A stretch of 64,000 nucleotides of DNA from Corynebacterium sp. (GTDB lineage Bacteria; Actinomycetota; Actinomycetes; Mycobacteriales; Mycobacteriaceae), in assembly GCF_022712195.1 (NCBI RefSeq), contig NZ_JALAGY010000061.1, forward strand, positions 1 to 64,000, given 5' to 3'. The translations under genes and the position numbers were made by a program. Positions 52,560 to 61,380 of this stretch are shown one piece after another (position 1 is the stretch's first letter; each line of letters begins with the position of its first letter). Below the pieces are notes generated by a model. The model was given only the letters and a program-made list of their open reading frames with translations. It was not told the origin of the DNA and made no database searches.

Positions 52560-53315
52560 ATGACTGTGTCGCAGAAGTGGAAGTGTGCCGCACTCGCCGT
52601 CGTGACGGTACCGGCCCTCACCGTCGTCGCCTGCTCCGTACCCGGTGACGGGGGCGACCCCGCACCGACGGACACCTCCGGCGCTGCGGTGTCGCAGGAG
52701 GCGGAGGAGACGGACAGCGCAGAGGGTGCAGGGGGGATGGCGGAGTTCGTGTCTGCCCGGTTGCCGGACGCCGTCGTTGACGGCGCACCTGACGGGGTGG
52801 AGCTGTCGGAGCCCGGAACCACCCTGTCCTTCGGAGAAGCCGGTTACGTGGTCACCGGCACGGTCGACGCACCACGGTACTGGAAGGTGACGGCGAAGGA
52901 GCCGGAGAAGATCGGTGCCGACGAGGTCCCGCTGACCGACGACGCGAACGACGACGTCGACACCTTCGTGTGCCTGACCTACACGGTCACACTGCTGGAA
53001 GCGGAGGACGCCGCAGAGCCGCCCGAGAACCCGGACCCGCCCACGGCGCCGGAACTGGTCCCGGTGGACGACAAGGCCCACGAGGCCAACAGAGTGGTCC
53101 ACGGAGGGACTGAGCAGTGCGGCGTCGACGGGGAGGACACCCTGCCCGCCGAACCCGCGGACGTGGAGCCGGACACCGGCTACACCCGCGCGGTGCTCAG
53201 CTACGTCGACAAGGACCCGCGCCGGGGGATCAGTCCGACGGGGATGGCCTTCACCTACGACCTCGACGGGGCGGTGGAGGACCGGGGGGAGAATGACCCG
53301 GTCGTCTGGGACTGA
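52560..53315 (+). CDS. Lipoprotein, unknown function (paralogue B)
   Basis: 251 residues. Lipobox LTVVACSVP (Cys about residue 22), a 35-residue polar linker, then the domain shared with the preceding gene: APDGVELSEPGTTLSF, DTFVCLTYTVTLL, TEQCGVDGEDTLPA, GISPTGMAFTYDL. Both conserved Cys are kept. The start at 52560 lies 7 nt after TAGGCT, so each copy has its own leaderless promoter. Convergent with the desaturase gene 12 bp away. Confidence 0.82.
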   Translation: MTVSQKWKCAALAVVTVPALTVVACSVPGDGGDPAPTDTSGAAVSQEAEETDSAEGAGGMAEFVSARLPDAVVDGAPDGVELSEPGTTLSFGEAGYVVTGTVDAPRYWKVTAKEPEKIGADEVPLTDDANDDVDTFVCLTYTVTLLEAEDAAEPPENPDPPTAPELVPVDDKAHEANRVVHGGTEQCGVDGEDTLPAEPADVEPDTGYTRAVLSYVDKDPRRGISPTGMAFTYDLDGAVEDRGENDPVVWD

Positions 53316-53327
53316 CCTGGCAGCCTG

Positions 53328-54608
53328 TCACGCCAGGAACTTCGGGCGTGCCTTCTTCAGCAGGGCCAGGCCCTTCTTCAGCTGACGGTGCCCGGTCTGC
53401 TCCGCGATCTCCGGGTTGTCGGTGAAGGCGGCGTCCGACCGGACCTCAGGGGCGTTCGACGGGTCGGCCCGCAGCATGGAGTTCGGGAGGGAGAGCTTCA
53501 GCAGTGTGCGCTGGACCTGCAGCAGCTGCTTCGGGAAGCTGTCGGTGTTGTAGGGCAGCCCGTACTCGTCGGCGATGCTCTCGACCTCCCTGCTGATCTC
53601 CGCCAGGTGGTTCGACGGCATGTCGGGGAAGAGGTGGTGCTCGATCTGGTAGTTCAGGTTGCCGGACAGGACCGACAGCACCGGGCCGCCGCGGAAGTTC
53701 GCCGAACCGAGCATCTGGCGCAGGTACCACTCGTCCTGCGTCTCCTCGCTGAGGGTGCGGCGGGTGAAGGTCTCGACGTCGTCGGGGAAGTGCCCGCAGA
53801 AGATCACGGCGTAGGCCCACACGTTGCGCATGAGGTTGGCCATCAGCGCGGTCTTCAGGGCGGCGCCGGCGCGACGTTTCGCCCCGGCCGCGCGGGAGAG
53901 CTTCCGTCCGCCGATGGAGCCGGGGAACAGGAAACCGGTGGCGGCGGCGATGGCGGGGAAGCCGATGTAGTCCTTGCCGAACTGCCGGCCGGTCTTCCGG
54001 GCGGCGGCGATCAGCCGCGGCCGGGTCTCCTCCCAGCTCTGACGTCCGGTGAAGTACCGTCCCAGTTCCACGTCGTAGAAGCCGACGGCGAGCTCGAACA
54101 GGCTGGCCAGTACCACGTTGACCAGTGGCTGCATCAGTGCCTGCGGGGTCCACGCCCGGTCCCGGGTGACGCGCAGGATGCCGTATCCCACGTCGTTGTC
54201 CATGCCGATGATGTTGGTGTAGGTGTGGTGGACCACGTTGTGGGAGTGCTTCCACCCCGACGACGGGCCGGTGTTGTCCCACTCCCAGGTGGAGGAGTGG
54301 ATCTCCGGGTCGTTCATCCAGTCCCACTGCCCGTGCATCACGTTGTGGCCGATCTCGAGGTTCTCGAGGATCTTGGCCAGGCCGAGCATCATGCCCGCCG
54401 GGACCGCCACGGTGGAGGAGGTGGCGGTGGCTATGCGGGCGATGAGGTCCAGGGCACGCTGGGTGCGGATGAGGGTCTTGATGTAGTCGGCGTCGCGGGC
54501 GCCGAGGGACTCGCGGTGCGCCTTCTCGATCGCCGACAGCCGGCGACCGATGTCACGGACGTCCTCGTCCGACAGGTGGGCGTAGGCGGTGATGTCCTGT
54601 ACAGCCAT
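53328..54608 (-). CDS. Membrane acyl-CoA/fatty-acid desaturase (DesA3-like)
   Basis: 426 residues. Di-iron desaturase with three His boxes: HNVMHGQWDW, HSHNVVHHTYTN and NYQIEHHLFPDMP. Hydrophobic segments surround the boxes. It resembles mycobacterial DesA3, a stearoyl-CoA delta-9 desaturase that takes electrons from a dedicated reductase. The reductase gene here lies immediately upstream on the same strand. ATG follows AGAAGGAGCGACACACACC. Confidence 0.93.
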   Translation of the reverse strand: MAVQDITAYAHLSDEDVRDIGRRLSAIEKAHRESLGARDADYIKTLIRTQRALDLIARIATATSSTVAVPAGMMLGLAKILENLEIGHNVMHGQWDWMNDPEIHSSTWEWDNTGPSSGWKHSHNVVHHTYTNIIGMDNDVGYGILRVTRDRAWTPQALMQPLVNVVLASLFELAVGFYDVELGRYFTGRQSWEETRPRLIAAARKTGRQFGKDYIGFPAIAAATGFLFPGSIGGRKLSRAAGAKRRAGAALKTALMANLMRNVWAYAVIFCGHFPDDVETFTRRTLSEETQDEWYLRQMLGSANFRGGPVLSVLSGNLNYQIEHHLFPDMPSNHLAEISREVESIADEYGLPYNTDSFPKQLLQVQRTLLKLSLPNSMLRADPSNAPEVRSDAAFTDNPEIAEQTGHRQLKKGLALLKKARPKFLA

Positions 54609-54644
54609 GGTGTGTGTCGCTCCTTCTGGAGATGGGTGTGGCGG

Positions 54645-55769
54645 TCAGTTGCCAGCGAGGTGGACGTACCCTGACGGGACGCTGCAGCAGGTGCGGATCT
54701 GTTCACCGGGGCCGTAGGTGGAGCCGTCCCGCAGGTCCACGGCGGTGCCGTCGGTGATCGGTGTGACACATGTCCGGCAGATGCCCATCCGGCACCCGTG
54801 GACGAGGCTGACACCGCAGTTCTCCGCGGCGTCGAGGATGGTCGTCGACCCGGTCGAGGTGGTGACGACTCCGCTGTCGCCGAACTCGATCTCGCCGCCG
54901 AGCTCCGCGGGGTCAGGTGAGGTCCCGGCGTTGCCGGACGCGGCGCCCTGGGCGTGGAAGGTCTCGGTGTGGATGTCGGGGATGGTCTCGGCGAGCGCCT
55001 CGAGCAGTGGGCCGGGACCGCAGGCGAACACCTCGCGGGACTCCCAGTCCGGGACGGCGCCGGTCACGTCCTGCACGGTCAGTCGGCCGTCCTGCGAGGA
55101 GTTCCACATGGTCAGCCGGTAGGACGGTGCCGCGTCCGCGAGTGCGTCGAGTTCGTCGGCGAAGGGCTCCGGCGGGCGGGGACCGCGCTCACTGTGGATG
55201 TGGACGACGTCCGGCCAGGTCTCCGGCGTGTTCTCCTCACGGAGCCAGCGCAGCATGGACATCACCGGGGTGATGCCCGCGCCGGCGGTGACGAACAGGA
55301 GCCGTGCGGGCAGTGGGGAAGGAAGGTGGAAGTCCCCGCCGGGGGCGGTGAGCCGGATGATCTGGCCGACGGTGGCGTGCTCGGCGAGATGGCCGGAGAC
55401 CTCCCCGCCGGGGACGGGCTTGACCGTCACCGTGAGCGTCCGGGAACGGCCGTGCCCCGAGCGGACGGGGGCGTTGGTCAGTGAGTAGCAGCGCCAGCGC
55501 CACCGTCCGTCGATCTCCAGGCCCAGGCCGATGAACTGGCCCGCGTGGAAGATCGCGGCGATGCCGGGGCCGGGGGAGATGGTCAGGGTGGTGTAGCCGC
55601 CTTCGCGGGTCACCGCCGTGATCCGTCCCCGCACCTCGCGGCCGCGCAGCGGGTCGAAGAGACCCGCGTAGTCGGCGGGGGTCAGTGGGGTGGTCAGTTT
55701 CCTGAGGGCAGGCGTGAGTGGTTTCGTGGCACGTGCCACGACCTTCCCGAGTCGCACTTTGTTCATCAC
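54645..55769 (-). CDS. Ferredoxin reductase-type electron donor for the desaturase
   Basis: 374 residues. FAD domain with RWRCYSLTNAPV, NAD domain with LLFVTAGAGITPVMSMLRWL, and a C-terminal plant-type 2Fe-2S domain with ENCGVSLVHGCRMGICRTC and a final Cys in QIRTCC. It matches Rv3230c, the partner of DesA3. GTG 55769 lies 6 nt after a strong -10; ATG 55766 is the alternative. Together with the desaturase it forms a two-gene unit inserted between rmlB and rmlC. Confidence 0.93.
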   Translation of the reverse strand: MMNKVRLGKVVARATKPLTPALRKLTTPLTPADYAGLFDPLRGREVRGRITAVTREGGYTTLTISPGPGIAAIFHAGQFIGLGLEIDGRWRWRCYSLTNAPVRSGHGRSRTLTVTVKPVPGGEVSGHLAEHATVGQIIRLTAPGGDFHLPSPLPARLLFVTAGAGITPVMSMLRWLREENTPETWPDVVHIHSERGPRPPEPFADELDALADAAPSYRLTMWNSSQDGRLTVQDVTGAVPDWESREVFACGPGPLLEALAETIPDIHTETFHAQGAASGNAGTSPDPAELGGEIEFGDSGVVTTSTGSTTILDAAENCGVSLVHGCRMGICRTCVTPITDGTAVDLRDGSTYGPGEQIRTCCSVPSGYVHLAGN

Positions 55770-55775
55770 AAGGAC

Positions 55776-55803
55776 ATTACAGTCAAGAAGATATGTGTTT
55801 CAA
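55776..55803 (-). promoter_or_regulatory. Strong promoter of the reductase-desaturase operon
   Basis: On the minus strand TTGAAA (55798-55803) and TGTAAT (55776-55781) at 16-bp spacing, each 5 of 6 to the SigA consensus. The start site would fall on or next to the GTG codon, giving a leaderless message. Confidence 0.65.
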
Positions 55804-55890
55804 GATAAAGGAGCTGGGAAGATGCTGGTGATCGGCCCGTGGGGGCGTCTCTGACGTCCGCCGGGGCACCATGACGTTAGGCTGGTGGTC

Positions 55891-56559
55891 ATGAACGAGA
55901 TCACCGACCTGGAGATTCCGGGCGCCTGGGTCGCCGAACCCCGCGTCTTCGCCGACGACCGGGGCACCTTCCACGAGTGGTTCCGCGCCGACGTCGTCGC
56001 CGACAAGCTCGGACATCCCCTCGACATCCCGCAGGCGAACCTGTCGACCTCGCGGGAAGGGGTGGTCCGCGGGATCCACTTCGCCGACGTGCCGCCGGGA
56101 CAGGCGAAGTACGTCACCTGCGTGGCGGGCCGCGTCATCGACGTCCTCGTGGACCTGCGACGTGGTTCGCCGACCTACCTGAGGCACGTCGCCGTGGAAC
56201 TCTCCGCGGAGAAGCGCAACGGCGTGTACGTCCCGATCGGGGTGGGCCACGCCTTCGGCGTCCCCGCCGGCGCCGGTGGGGCGACGGTGAGCTACCTCGT
56301 CTCCGAGGGGTACGACCCGCAGGCCGAACACGCCGTGACCCCGTTCGACCCGGAGCTCGGCATCGACTGGGACGCCCTCGGCGTCCCGGCCGCCGACGCG
56401 GTGCTCTCCGACAAGGACCGGGAGGCGCCCACCGTGGCGGACATCGGGCGCGACGGCCCGGCACTGCCCTCCTGGAACGAGTGCCGGGGATGGGAGAAGG
56501 AGCTGCGGCTGGCCTGGGAGCAGGCGCAGGACGACGCGGAGAACTGGGAGGGCGAGTGA
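55891..56559 (+). CDS. rmlC: dTDP-4-dehydrorhamnose 3,5-epimerase
   Basis: 222 residues. Cupin fold: [20 protein letters not shown] with the catalytic His, [37 protein letters not shown], and [12 protein letters not shown]. It epimerises C3 and C5 in dTDP-rhamnose synthesis. It stands alone here, without the RmlD fusion known in some corynebacteria, and no rmlD is in the window. ATG lies 7 nt after TAGGCT. The stop overlaps rmlA (TGATG). Confidence 0.92.
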   Translation: MNEITDLEIPGAWVAEPRVFADDRGTFHEWFRADVVADKLGHPLDIPQANLSTSREGVVRGIHFADVPPGQAKYVTCVAGRVIDVLVDLRRGSPTYLRHVAVELSAEKRNGVYVPIGVGHAFGVPAGAGGATVSYLVSEGYDPQAEHAVTPFDPELGIDWDALGVPAADAVLSDKDREAPTVADIGRDGPALPSWNECRGWEKELRLAWEQAQDDAENWEGE

Positions 56560-57434
56560 TGCGGGGCATCATCCTGGCCGGTGGCACCGGATCCAGGCTG
56601 CGCCCCATCACCCTCGGGGTGTCCAAGCAGCTCGTCCCGGTCTACGACAAGCCGATGATCTACTACCCGCTGAGCACACTGATGCTGGCGGGGATCCGCG
56701 AGATCCTGGTCATCACCACCCCCGAGGACAACGGCCAGTTCCGCCGGTTGCTCGGTGACGGGTCGCAGTTCGGCGTGAGCATCGAGTACGCCGTCCAGGA
56801 CGCCCCCAACGGCCTGGCGGAGGCGTTCGTCCTCGGCGCCGACTTCATCGGTGACGAGCCGGTGGCACTGGTGCTCGGCGACAACATCTTCTACGGTGCC
56901 GGCCTGGGGTCCCAGCTGCGCCGGTTCCACGACGTCGAAGGGGGTGCGATCTTCGCCTACTGGGTCGCCGACCCGTCCGCCTACGGGGTGGTGGACTTCG
57001 ACGAGAACGGGAAGGCCACTTCGCTGGAGGAGAAACCGGCCGACCCGACCTCGCACTTCGCGGTGCCGGGCCTGTACTTCTTCGCCCCGGACGTCGTGGA
57101 CGTCGCCCGGTCGCTGGAACCCTCTGCGCGGGGCGAGCTGGAGATCACCGACGTCAACCGGGCGTACCTGGAGCGCGGTGAACTCCAGGTCGAGATCCTC
57201 CCCCGTGGAACGGCCTGGCTGGACACGGGCACCGTGGACAACCTGATGGCCGCCGGTGACTTCGTGCGCACCATAGAGGAACGCCAAGGGCTGAAGATCG
57301 GCTGTCCCGAGGAGGTGGCGTGGCGCATGGGCTACCTCAGCGACAGCCAGTTGGCCGAGCGGGCCGCCTCCCACGGAGCGTCGGCGTACGCGGGGTACCT
57401 GAACACACTGCTGAGACGGGGCAAGGACGTCTGA
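56559..57434 (+). CDS. rmlA: Glucose-1-phosphate thymidylyltransferase
   Basis: 291 residues. Makes dTDP-glucose from dTTP and glucose-1-phosphate. The nucleotide signature is [20 protein letters not shown] with Lys in [21 protein letters not shown] carries the metal-binding Asp; [19 protein letters not shown] and [13 protein letters not shown] follow. Complete and normal in length. ATG overlaps the rmlC stop by one base, so the pair is coupled. Confidence 0.95.
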   Translation: MRGIILAGGTGSRLRPITLGVSKQLVPVYDKPMIYYPLSTLMLAGIREILVITTPEDNGQFRRLLGDGSQFGVSIEYAVQDAPNGLAEAFVLGADFIGDEPVALVLGDNIFYGAGLGSQLRRFHDVEGGAIFAYWVADPSAYGVVDFDENGKATSLEEKPADPTSHFAVPGLYFFAPDVVDVARSLEPSARGELEITDVNRAYLERGELQVEILPRGTAWLDTGTVDNLMAAGDFVRTIEERQGLKIGCPEEVAWRMGYLSDSQLAERAASHGASAYAGYLNTLLRRGKDV

Positions 57435-57462
57435 AGCGTCTGAAGCGTCTGGAGCGGGGTTC

Positions 57463-57957
57463 TCAGCCCTGGGAGCCGGCTTCCCCGTCCTTCTTCTCCT
57501 GCGGGCCGCCGGAGCCGGACGGGCCTGAGGGGTCGGAGGATCCGGAGGAGCCCCGGGAGCCCCTGTTGTCGCGCGCGTCCCCGGTCCCCGTGCTGTCGGG
57601 GGTGCCGGGATCGGTGTCCGGGGTGCCGTCGGCCTGGGCGGACGGTGAACCGCTGTCCCCGGCGGTCTTCCTGTCGTCCTTCCAGTGTTCACCGCGCCGG
57701 GCCCGGTCCACGGCCTCCTGTTCACGTCTCTCCGCCTCGCGCTGGGCCTTGAAACGTTCCTTCTTGATGTTCCACAGGAAGTCCGGGTCGTCGTCCGGCC
57801 CCTTGGTCGTGACCTCCGGCTTCCTCTGACGGCCCAGCGTGGGGAACTGCGTGTTCTGCTGCGGGCGTGACGCGGTGTTCCACGTCCTCGGCCCGAATGC
57901 CTTCCACAGAACGATGACCGTGACGATCACGAGCACAACGATCACTAGACGTCCCAT
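57463..57957 (-). CDS. Membrane-anchored protein with long disordered tail, unknown function
   Basis: 164 residues. A single N-terminal membrane helix (MGRLVIVVLVIVTVIVLW) leads to a charged helical part (FLWNIKKERFKAQREAERRE) and a C-terminal Ser/Gly/Pro/Asp-rich tail of about 65 residues. ATG has a distant AGGAGGTCG. I do not recognise a family. Convergent with rmlA; a short 9-bp repeat (CTGAAGCGT twice) lies in between at 57431-57448. Confidence 0.7.
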   Translation of the reverse strand: MGRLVIVVLVIVTVIVLWKAFGPRTWNTASRPQQNTQFPTLGRQRKPEVTTKGPDDDPDFLWNIKKERFKAQREAERREQEAVDRARRGEHWKDDRKTAGDSGSPSAQADGTPDTDPGTPDSTGTGDARDNRGSRGSSGSSDPSGPSGSGGPQEKKDGEAGSQG

Positions 57958-58146
57958 TGTTGTCGACCTCCTGTCGGCGTAGGGGTGGTCGGTGTCGGAC
58001 CGACGTGTCTTCCTCCATGCTAACCACCTGCGGGCGCCGAGTCGATCAACGGGTGTGAATAGCGTTCAGCGAAGGGAGTGGGCCGGGAGCGAACAGGGGC
58101 CGGCGGGGTTTGGGGCCGTGGAGCGCGGGGTCGTAGAGTGGGGGCC

Positions 58147-58521
58147 GTGGACGAGAACAACAGCAGTTCAGACAGCACAGTCGACCCGGGTCGTGCGGTC
58201 GGCACAGGCGGAGCCGACCTGACCCCGGGCAGGCTTCCGGCGCGGGCGTGGCGTGACATCGCGCTGTACGGGCTGGCCAGGGTGCTCGTGTTCGTCGTCC
58301 TGACCGTCGTCATCCAGTCGGTGGCCATCCTCATGGGGATGGGGCAGTCTTTCCCGCTGCTGATGAGCGCGCTGCTGGCCCTCATCGTGGCCCTCCCGTT
58401 GTCGATGCTGCTGTTCAAGAACCTGCGTCTGCGCGTCAACGAGCAGATCGCCGTCCGGGACGCCGGGCGGCGGGCGCACAAGGAGCAGATGCGGGCGCAG
58501 CTCGAGGAGCGGCTGGACTGA
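58147..58521 (+). CDS. DUF4229 family membrane protein
   Basis: 124 residues. Two hydrophobic helices (VLVFVVLTVVIQSVAILMG and LLMSALLALIVALPLSMLLF) between a polar N-terminus and a basic C-terminal helix (LRLRVNEQIAVRDAGRRAHK). DUF4229 genes are commonly next to menA in actinobacteria, as here. GTG 58147 lies 7 nt after TAGAGT (leaderless). Role unknown. Confidence 0.82.
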   Translation: MDENNSSSDSTVDPGRAVGTGGADLTPGRLPARAWRDIALYGLARVLVFVVLTVVIQSVAILMGMGQSFPLLMSALLALIVALPLSMLLFKNLRLRVNEQIAVRDAGRRAHKEQMRAQLEERLD

Positions 58522-58592
58522 CTGCCGAATCCTGTCGAATCGGCGGCCGGGACCTTCCCGCGAACGGGTCCGGCCAACAAGCCTCATGCAGT

Positions 58593-58635
58593 GAGCAACC
58601 CCGTAGGTCGGTATGAGCGACCTACGGGGTTGCTC
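58593..58635. terminator. Bidirectional terminator between DUF4229 and menA
   Basis: A perfect 18-bp stem (58593-58610 with 58618-58635) around a 7-nt loop, between two convergent genes. It can serve both strands. Confidence 0.8.
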
Positions 58636-58676
58636 CGTCAGCACAAGGGCGGGTTGTGCCGCCGGATGTCCGCTGA

Positions 58677-59558
58677 TCACTCCAGCAGCATGGCGACGAA
58701 CATCGTCAGCGACCAGACCAGCATCGCCCGTCCGGTGAGCCCGAGCACCGGGATGAGGTCCTTCCCGCCGGCGCCCCGCACCACCGGGAGGGCGGCCACG
58801 AACAGCAGCGGCACAGCGGCCAGGGAGATCAACGCGGCGATACCGGTCGCCGAGACCGCCACGGTGACGAGCACCGACACCGACACCAGCGCCACGTACA
58901 GGACCCTGGTCGGACGGTCGCCGAGGATCACCGCGAGAGTGGTCTTGCCGGCCTCCCGGTCCGTGGGGATGTCACGCAGGTTGTTGACCAGGTTCACCGA
59001 CGCAGACAGGCTCCCCACTCCCACGGCCAGCAGCAGACCCACCCAGCTGACGGTCCCGGACTGGGTGAACTCGGTTCCGGTGACCGCCACCAGGCCGAAG
59101 AAGACGAAGACGGCGACCTCGCCCAGCCCCCGGTATCCGTAGGGGTTCTTCCCGCCGGTGTAGAACCAGGCGCCGAGGATGCACAGGGCCCCGACGAGGA
59201 CCAGCCACCACGCCGACATCAGCGACAGGATCACCCCGGCCACCCCGGCGACCCCGAAACTCAGGAACGCCGCGTACTTCACCCGCTCGGGCGGGACCAG
59301 GCCGGAGCCGGTGAGGCGTAGTGGCCCGGTCCGGTCGTCGTCGGTTCCGCGGATGCCGTCGGAGTAGTCGTTGGCGTAGTTCACCCCGATGATCAGTGCC
59401 ATGGCGACGACCCCGGCGAGGACGGCACGGACCCAGGACGCCTGCCCGTCGTGCACGGCGGCGGCCGTGCCGGCGAGGACCGGGGCGACGGCGTTGGCCC
59501 AGGTGTGGGGGCGCGCGCCGGTCAGCCAGTCGCTGGGGGTGGCGGTGTTCTCGGACAA
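58677..59558 (-). CDS. menA: 1,4-dihydroxy-2-naphthoate polyprenyltransferase
   Basis: 293 residues. UbiA-family integral membrane enzyme that prenylates DHNA in menaquinone synthesis. The Asp-rich motif is NYANDYSDGIRGTDDDR; a second one is VNLVNNLRDIPTDREAGK. About eight hydrophobic helices. The start codon is TTG at 59558, supported by CAGGAGACGCCC upstream and by the conserved WLTGARPHTWANAV opening. Confidence 0.93.
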   Translation of the reverse strand: MSENTATPSDWLTGARPHTWANAVAPVLAGTAAAVHDGQASWVRAVLAGVVAMALIIGVNYANDYSDGIRGTDDDRTGPLRLTGSGLVPPERVKYAAFLSFGVAGVAGVILSLMSAWWLVLVGALCILGAWFYTGGKNPYGYRGLGEVAVFVFFGLVAVTGTEFTQSGTVSWVGLLLAVGVGSLSASVNLVNNLRDIPTDREAGKTTLAVILGDRPTRVLYVALVSVSVLVTVAVSATGIAALISLAAVPLLFVAALPVVRGAGGKDLIPVLGLTGRAMLVWSLTMFVAMLLE

Positions 59559-59591
59559 GGGCGTCTCCTGACGGGGTGCCTCGGGGGGTTC

Positions 59592-60773
59592 TCAGGCCTC
59601 CAGCCTAGTCCGCAGTTCGTCGCGGACAGCCCGACGGTCCACCTTGCCCGGCCCGGTGGTGGGCAGGCGCCGGGTGCTCAGGACACGGCGGGGGATGAGG
59701 TGGGCCGGCAGTCCGGCGTCCTTCATGGCGGCGCGCAGCTGTGCCGTGCGTTCGGCTGGGGTGTCGGTGGGGATCTCGACGAGCGCGGTGACTGCCTCGC
59801 CCCAGTCGGAGTCCGGCAGCCCCACGACACAGGCGGTGAACCCCAGGTCGCCGAGGGCGGTCTCCACCTCCTCGGGCAGGATCTTCATGCCGCCGCTGTT
59901 GATGGCGCCGTCGGCCCGTCCGCGGACGGTGAGTACGCCGTCCTCGATGCTGCCGAGGTCGCTGGTGCGGAAGGTGCCGCGGACGGGGAAGGCGTCGTCC
60001 TCGACGGGGCCGGAGACGTTGCGGTAACCGTCGGCGACGGTCGGGCCGGACAGCAGGACGCGTCCGGACGCGTGGTCGACCGACACCCGGGTCCCGGGCA
60101 GGGCACGTCCGTCGTAGACCATCCCGCCGGCGGTCTCCGACGAGCCGTAGGTGAGGACGACCCGGATGTCCTGGCCTAGTGCGGCGTCAGCGAGGGCGGG
60201 GCTCGTCGCGGCCCCGCCGACGAGGACGGCGGCGTACTCGCGCAGTGCCGCGCGGCCCCGGTCGTCCTCCATGAGGCGGTGCAGCTGGGTCGGGACGAGG
60301 GAGGTGTGCAGGTCCCCCGTCGGGTGCGCGGACCGCAGTGCGGCGGTGGCCTGCGTGAAGGCCTCCGCTGTGAACCGTCCGCCGGGGAGGACGGTGGGGG
60401 AGTGGCCGGCGTGGAGGGACCGCAGGATGACCTGGAGTCCGGCGATGTGGTGCGGCGGCAGTGCCAGGAGCCAGGGGCCGGTGCCGGTGCCGTGGCGTGC
60501 GGCGAGGTAGGCGGCGGTCGCCTCGGCGGAGGCGGTGAGGTTCCGGGTGCGCAGGCGTGCGCCCTTGGGCTGGCCGGTGGATCCGGAGGTGCACGCGATG
60601 AGGGTGCCGGGCGGCTCATCCTCGGAAGCGGCCATCTGTGAGAGGAGTTCCCGGGCCTGGCCCGGGGCCGTGGGGAGCACGGCGCGGCGTCCGGCGAGGA
60701 GGTCCTCCAGCACCGGGACGGCGTCGGCGACGCTCCGTGGGTCGAGGTCGAGGGGGAGTGCTTCGAGCTTCAC
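59592..60773 (-). CDS. menE: o-Succinylbenzoate-CoA ligase
   Basis: 393 residues, shorter than most ANL enzymes, as usual for actinobacterial MenE. ATP motif TLIACTSGSTGQPKGARLR, LTYGSSETAGGMVYDG, and the hinge FRTSDLGSIEDGVLTVRGR with INSGGMKILPEEVE. It forms OSB-CoA for MenB. GTG 60773 fits TAGCGT ending 7 nt before it; GTG 60782 is the alternative. menA starts 33 bp after its stop. Confidence 0.92.
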   Translation of the reverse strand: MKLEALPLDLDPRSVADAVPVLEDLLAGRRAVLPTAPGQARELLSQMAASEDEPPGTLIACTSGSTGQPKGARLRTRNLTASAEATAAYLAARHGTGTGPWLLALPPHHIAGLQVILRSLHAGHSPTVLPGGRFTAEAFTQATAALRSAHPTGDLHTSLVPTQLHRLMEDDRGRAALREYAAVLVGGAATSPALADAALGQDIRVVLTYGSSETAGGMVYDGRALPGTRVSVDHASGRVLLSGPTVADGYRNVSGPVEDDAFPVRGTFRTSDLGSIEDGVLTVRGRADGAINSGGMKILPEEVETALGDLGFTACVVGLPDSDWGEAVTALVEIPTDTPAERTAQLRAAMKDAGLPAHLIPRRVLSTRRLPTTGPGKVDRRAVRDELRTRLEA

Positions 60774-60824
60774 GACGACCACGCTACGCCGGACGGCGGT
60801 GGCGCCGTGGTGTGACCGGCCGTG

Positions 60825-61226
60825 TCAGGCCAGCAGTCCGAAGGCAGCGACGGCGGTGCAGGCCGCGGTGGCCTCCGCGGTCGTGGGACGACGGCCTGTC
60901 AGGGAGCGGAACGCGGCCCGGACCTCCTGAGGGGTGGCGGGGGTTCGGCCTTCGTCGACCAGCAGGCCCACCACGTCGACCGCGTCGGTGCCCGCGCCGA
61001 GGTCGGCGGGGGAGAACACCCTGATGTTCGGTCCGGTGTGCTCGGGCCGGACGTCGCGGCGGAGGGTGATTGTCGCCTGGGCAGCCTGGGCAGCCTGGGT
61101 GGAGCGGGTACCGGGCAGCACGCCGAGCACGGTGCTGTCGGTGGCGCTGTGAACTCCGGTGCCTGGCCTGCGGTACCAGTCGAAGAGCCGGACCAGCGGC
61201 CGGGTGATGGATGTCGGGTACTGCAC
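60825..61226 (-). CDS. Hypothetical protein
   Basis: 133 residues, no signal peptide, helix or known motif. N-terminus MQYPTSITRPLVRLFDWYRRP, then an Ala/Gln-rich stretch; the C-terminal half looks helical (TPQEVRAAFRSLTGRRPTTA then EATAACTAVAAFGLLA). GTG 61226 is preceded by AAGGAAGTGAAAGCCC. It has a candidate regulated promoter upstream (61303-61332) and lies 51 bp before menE. It is unclear whether it is linked to menaquinone synthesis. Confidence 0.6.
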   Translation of the reverse strand: MQYPTSITRPLVRLFDWYRRPGTGVHSATDSTVLGVLPGTRSTQAAQAAQATITLRRDVRPEHTGPNIRVFSPADLGAGTDAVDVVGLLVDEGRTPATPQEVRAAFRSLTGRRPTTAEATAACTAVAAFGLLA

Positions 61227-61287
61227 GGGCTTTCACTTCCTTCAGGCGGGTCGGCGCCGGGGCGGCGGGACGGACGGACAATACGAT

Positions 61288-61330
61288 GACGATCTCCCAG
61301 AGATGGTAGATACAAACAATGGGAGTCGTC
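61288..61330. promoter_or_regulatory. Inverted repeat flanking a minus-strand promoter
   Basis: Arms 61288-61299 (GACGATCTCCCA) and 61320-61330 (TGGGAGTCGTC) pair with one bulged base. A promoter for the minus-strand gene at 61226, TTGACG (61327-61332) and TACCAT (61303-61308), spacing 18, has its -10 between the arms and its -35 on the right arm. This suggests a repressor site or a leader structure. Confidence 0.45.
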
Positions 61331-61380
61331 AAGTATTATCTGTTTTTACCCTGCGTGAAGCGACTTTCTGGCGTGTCGTG

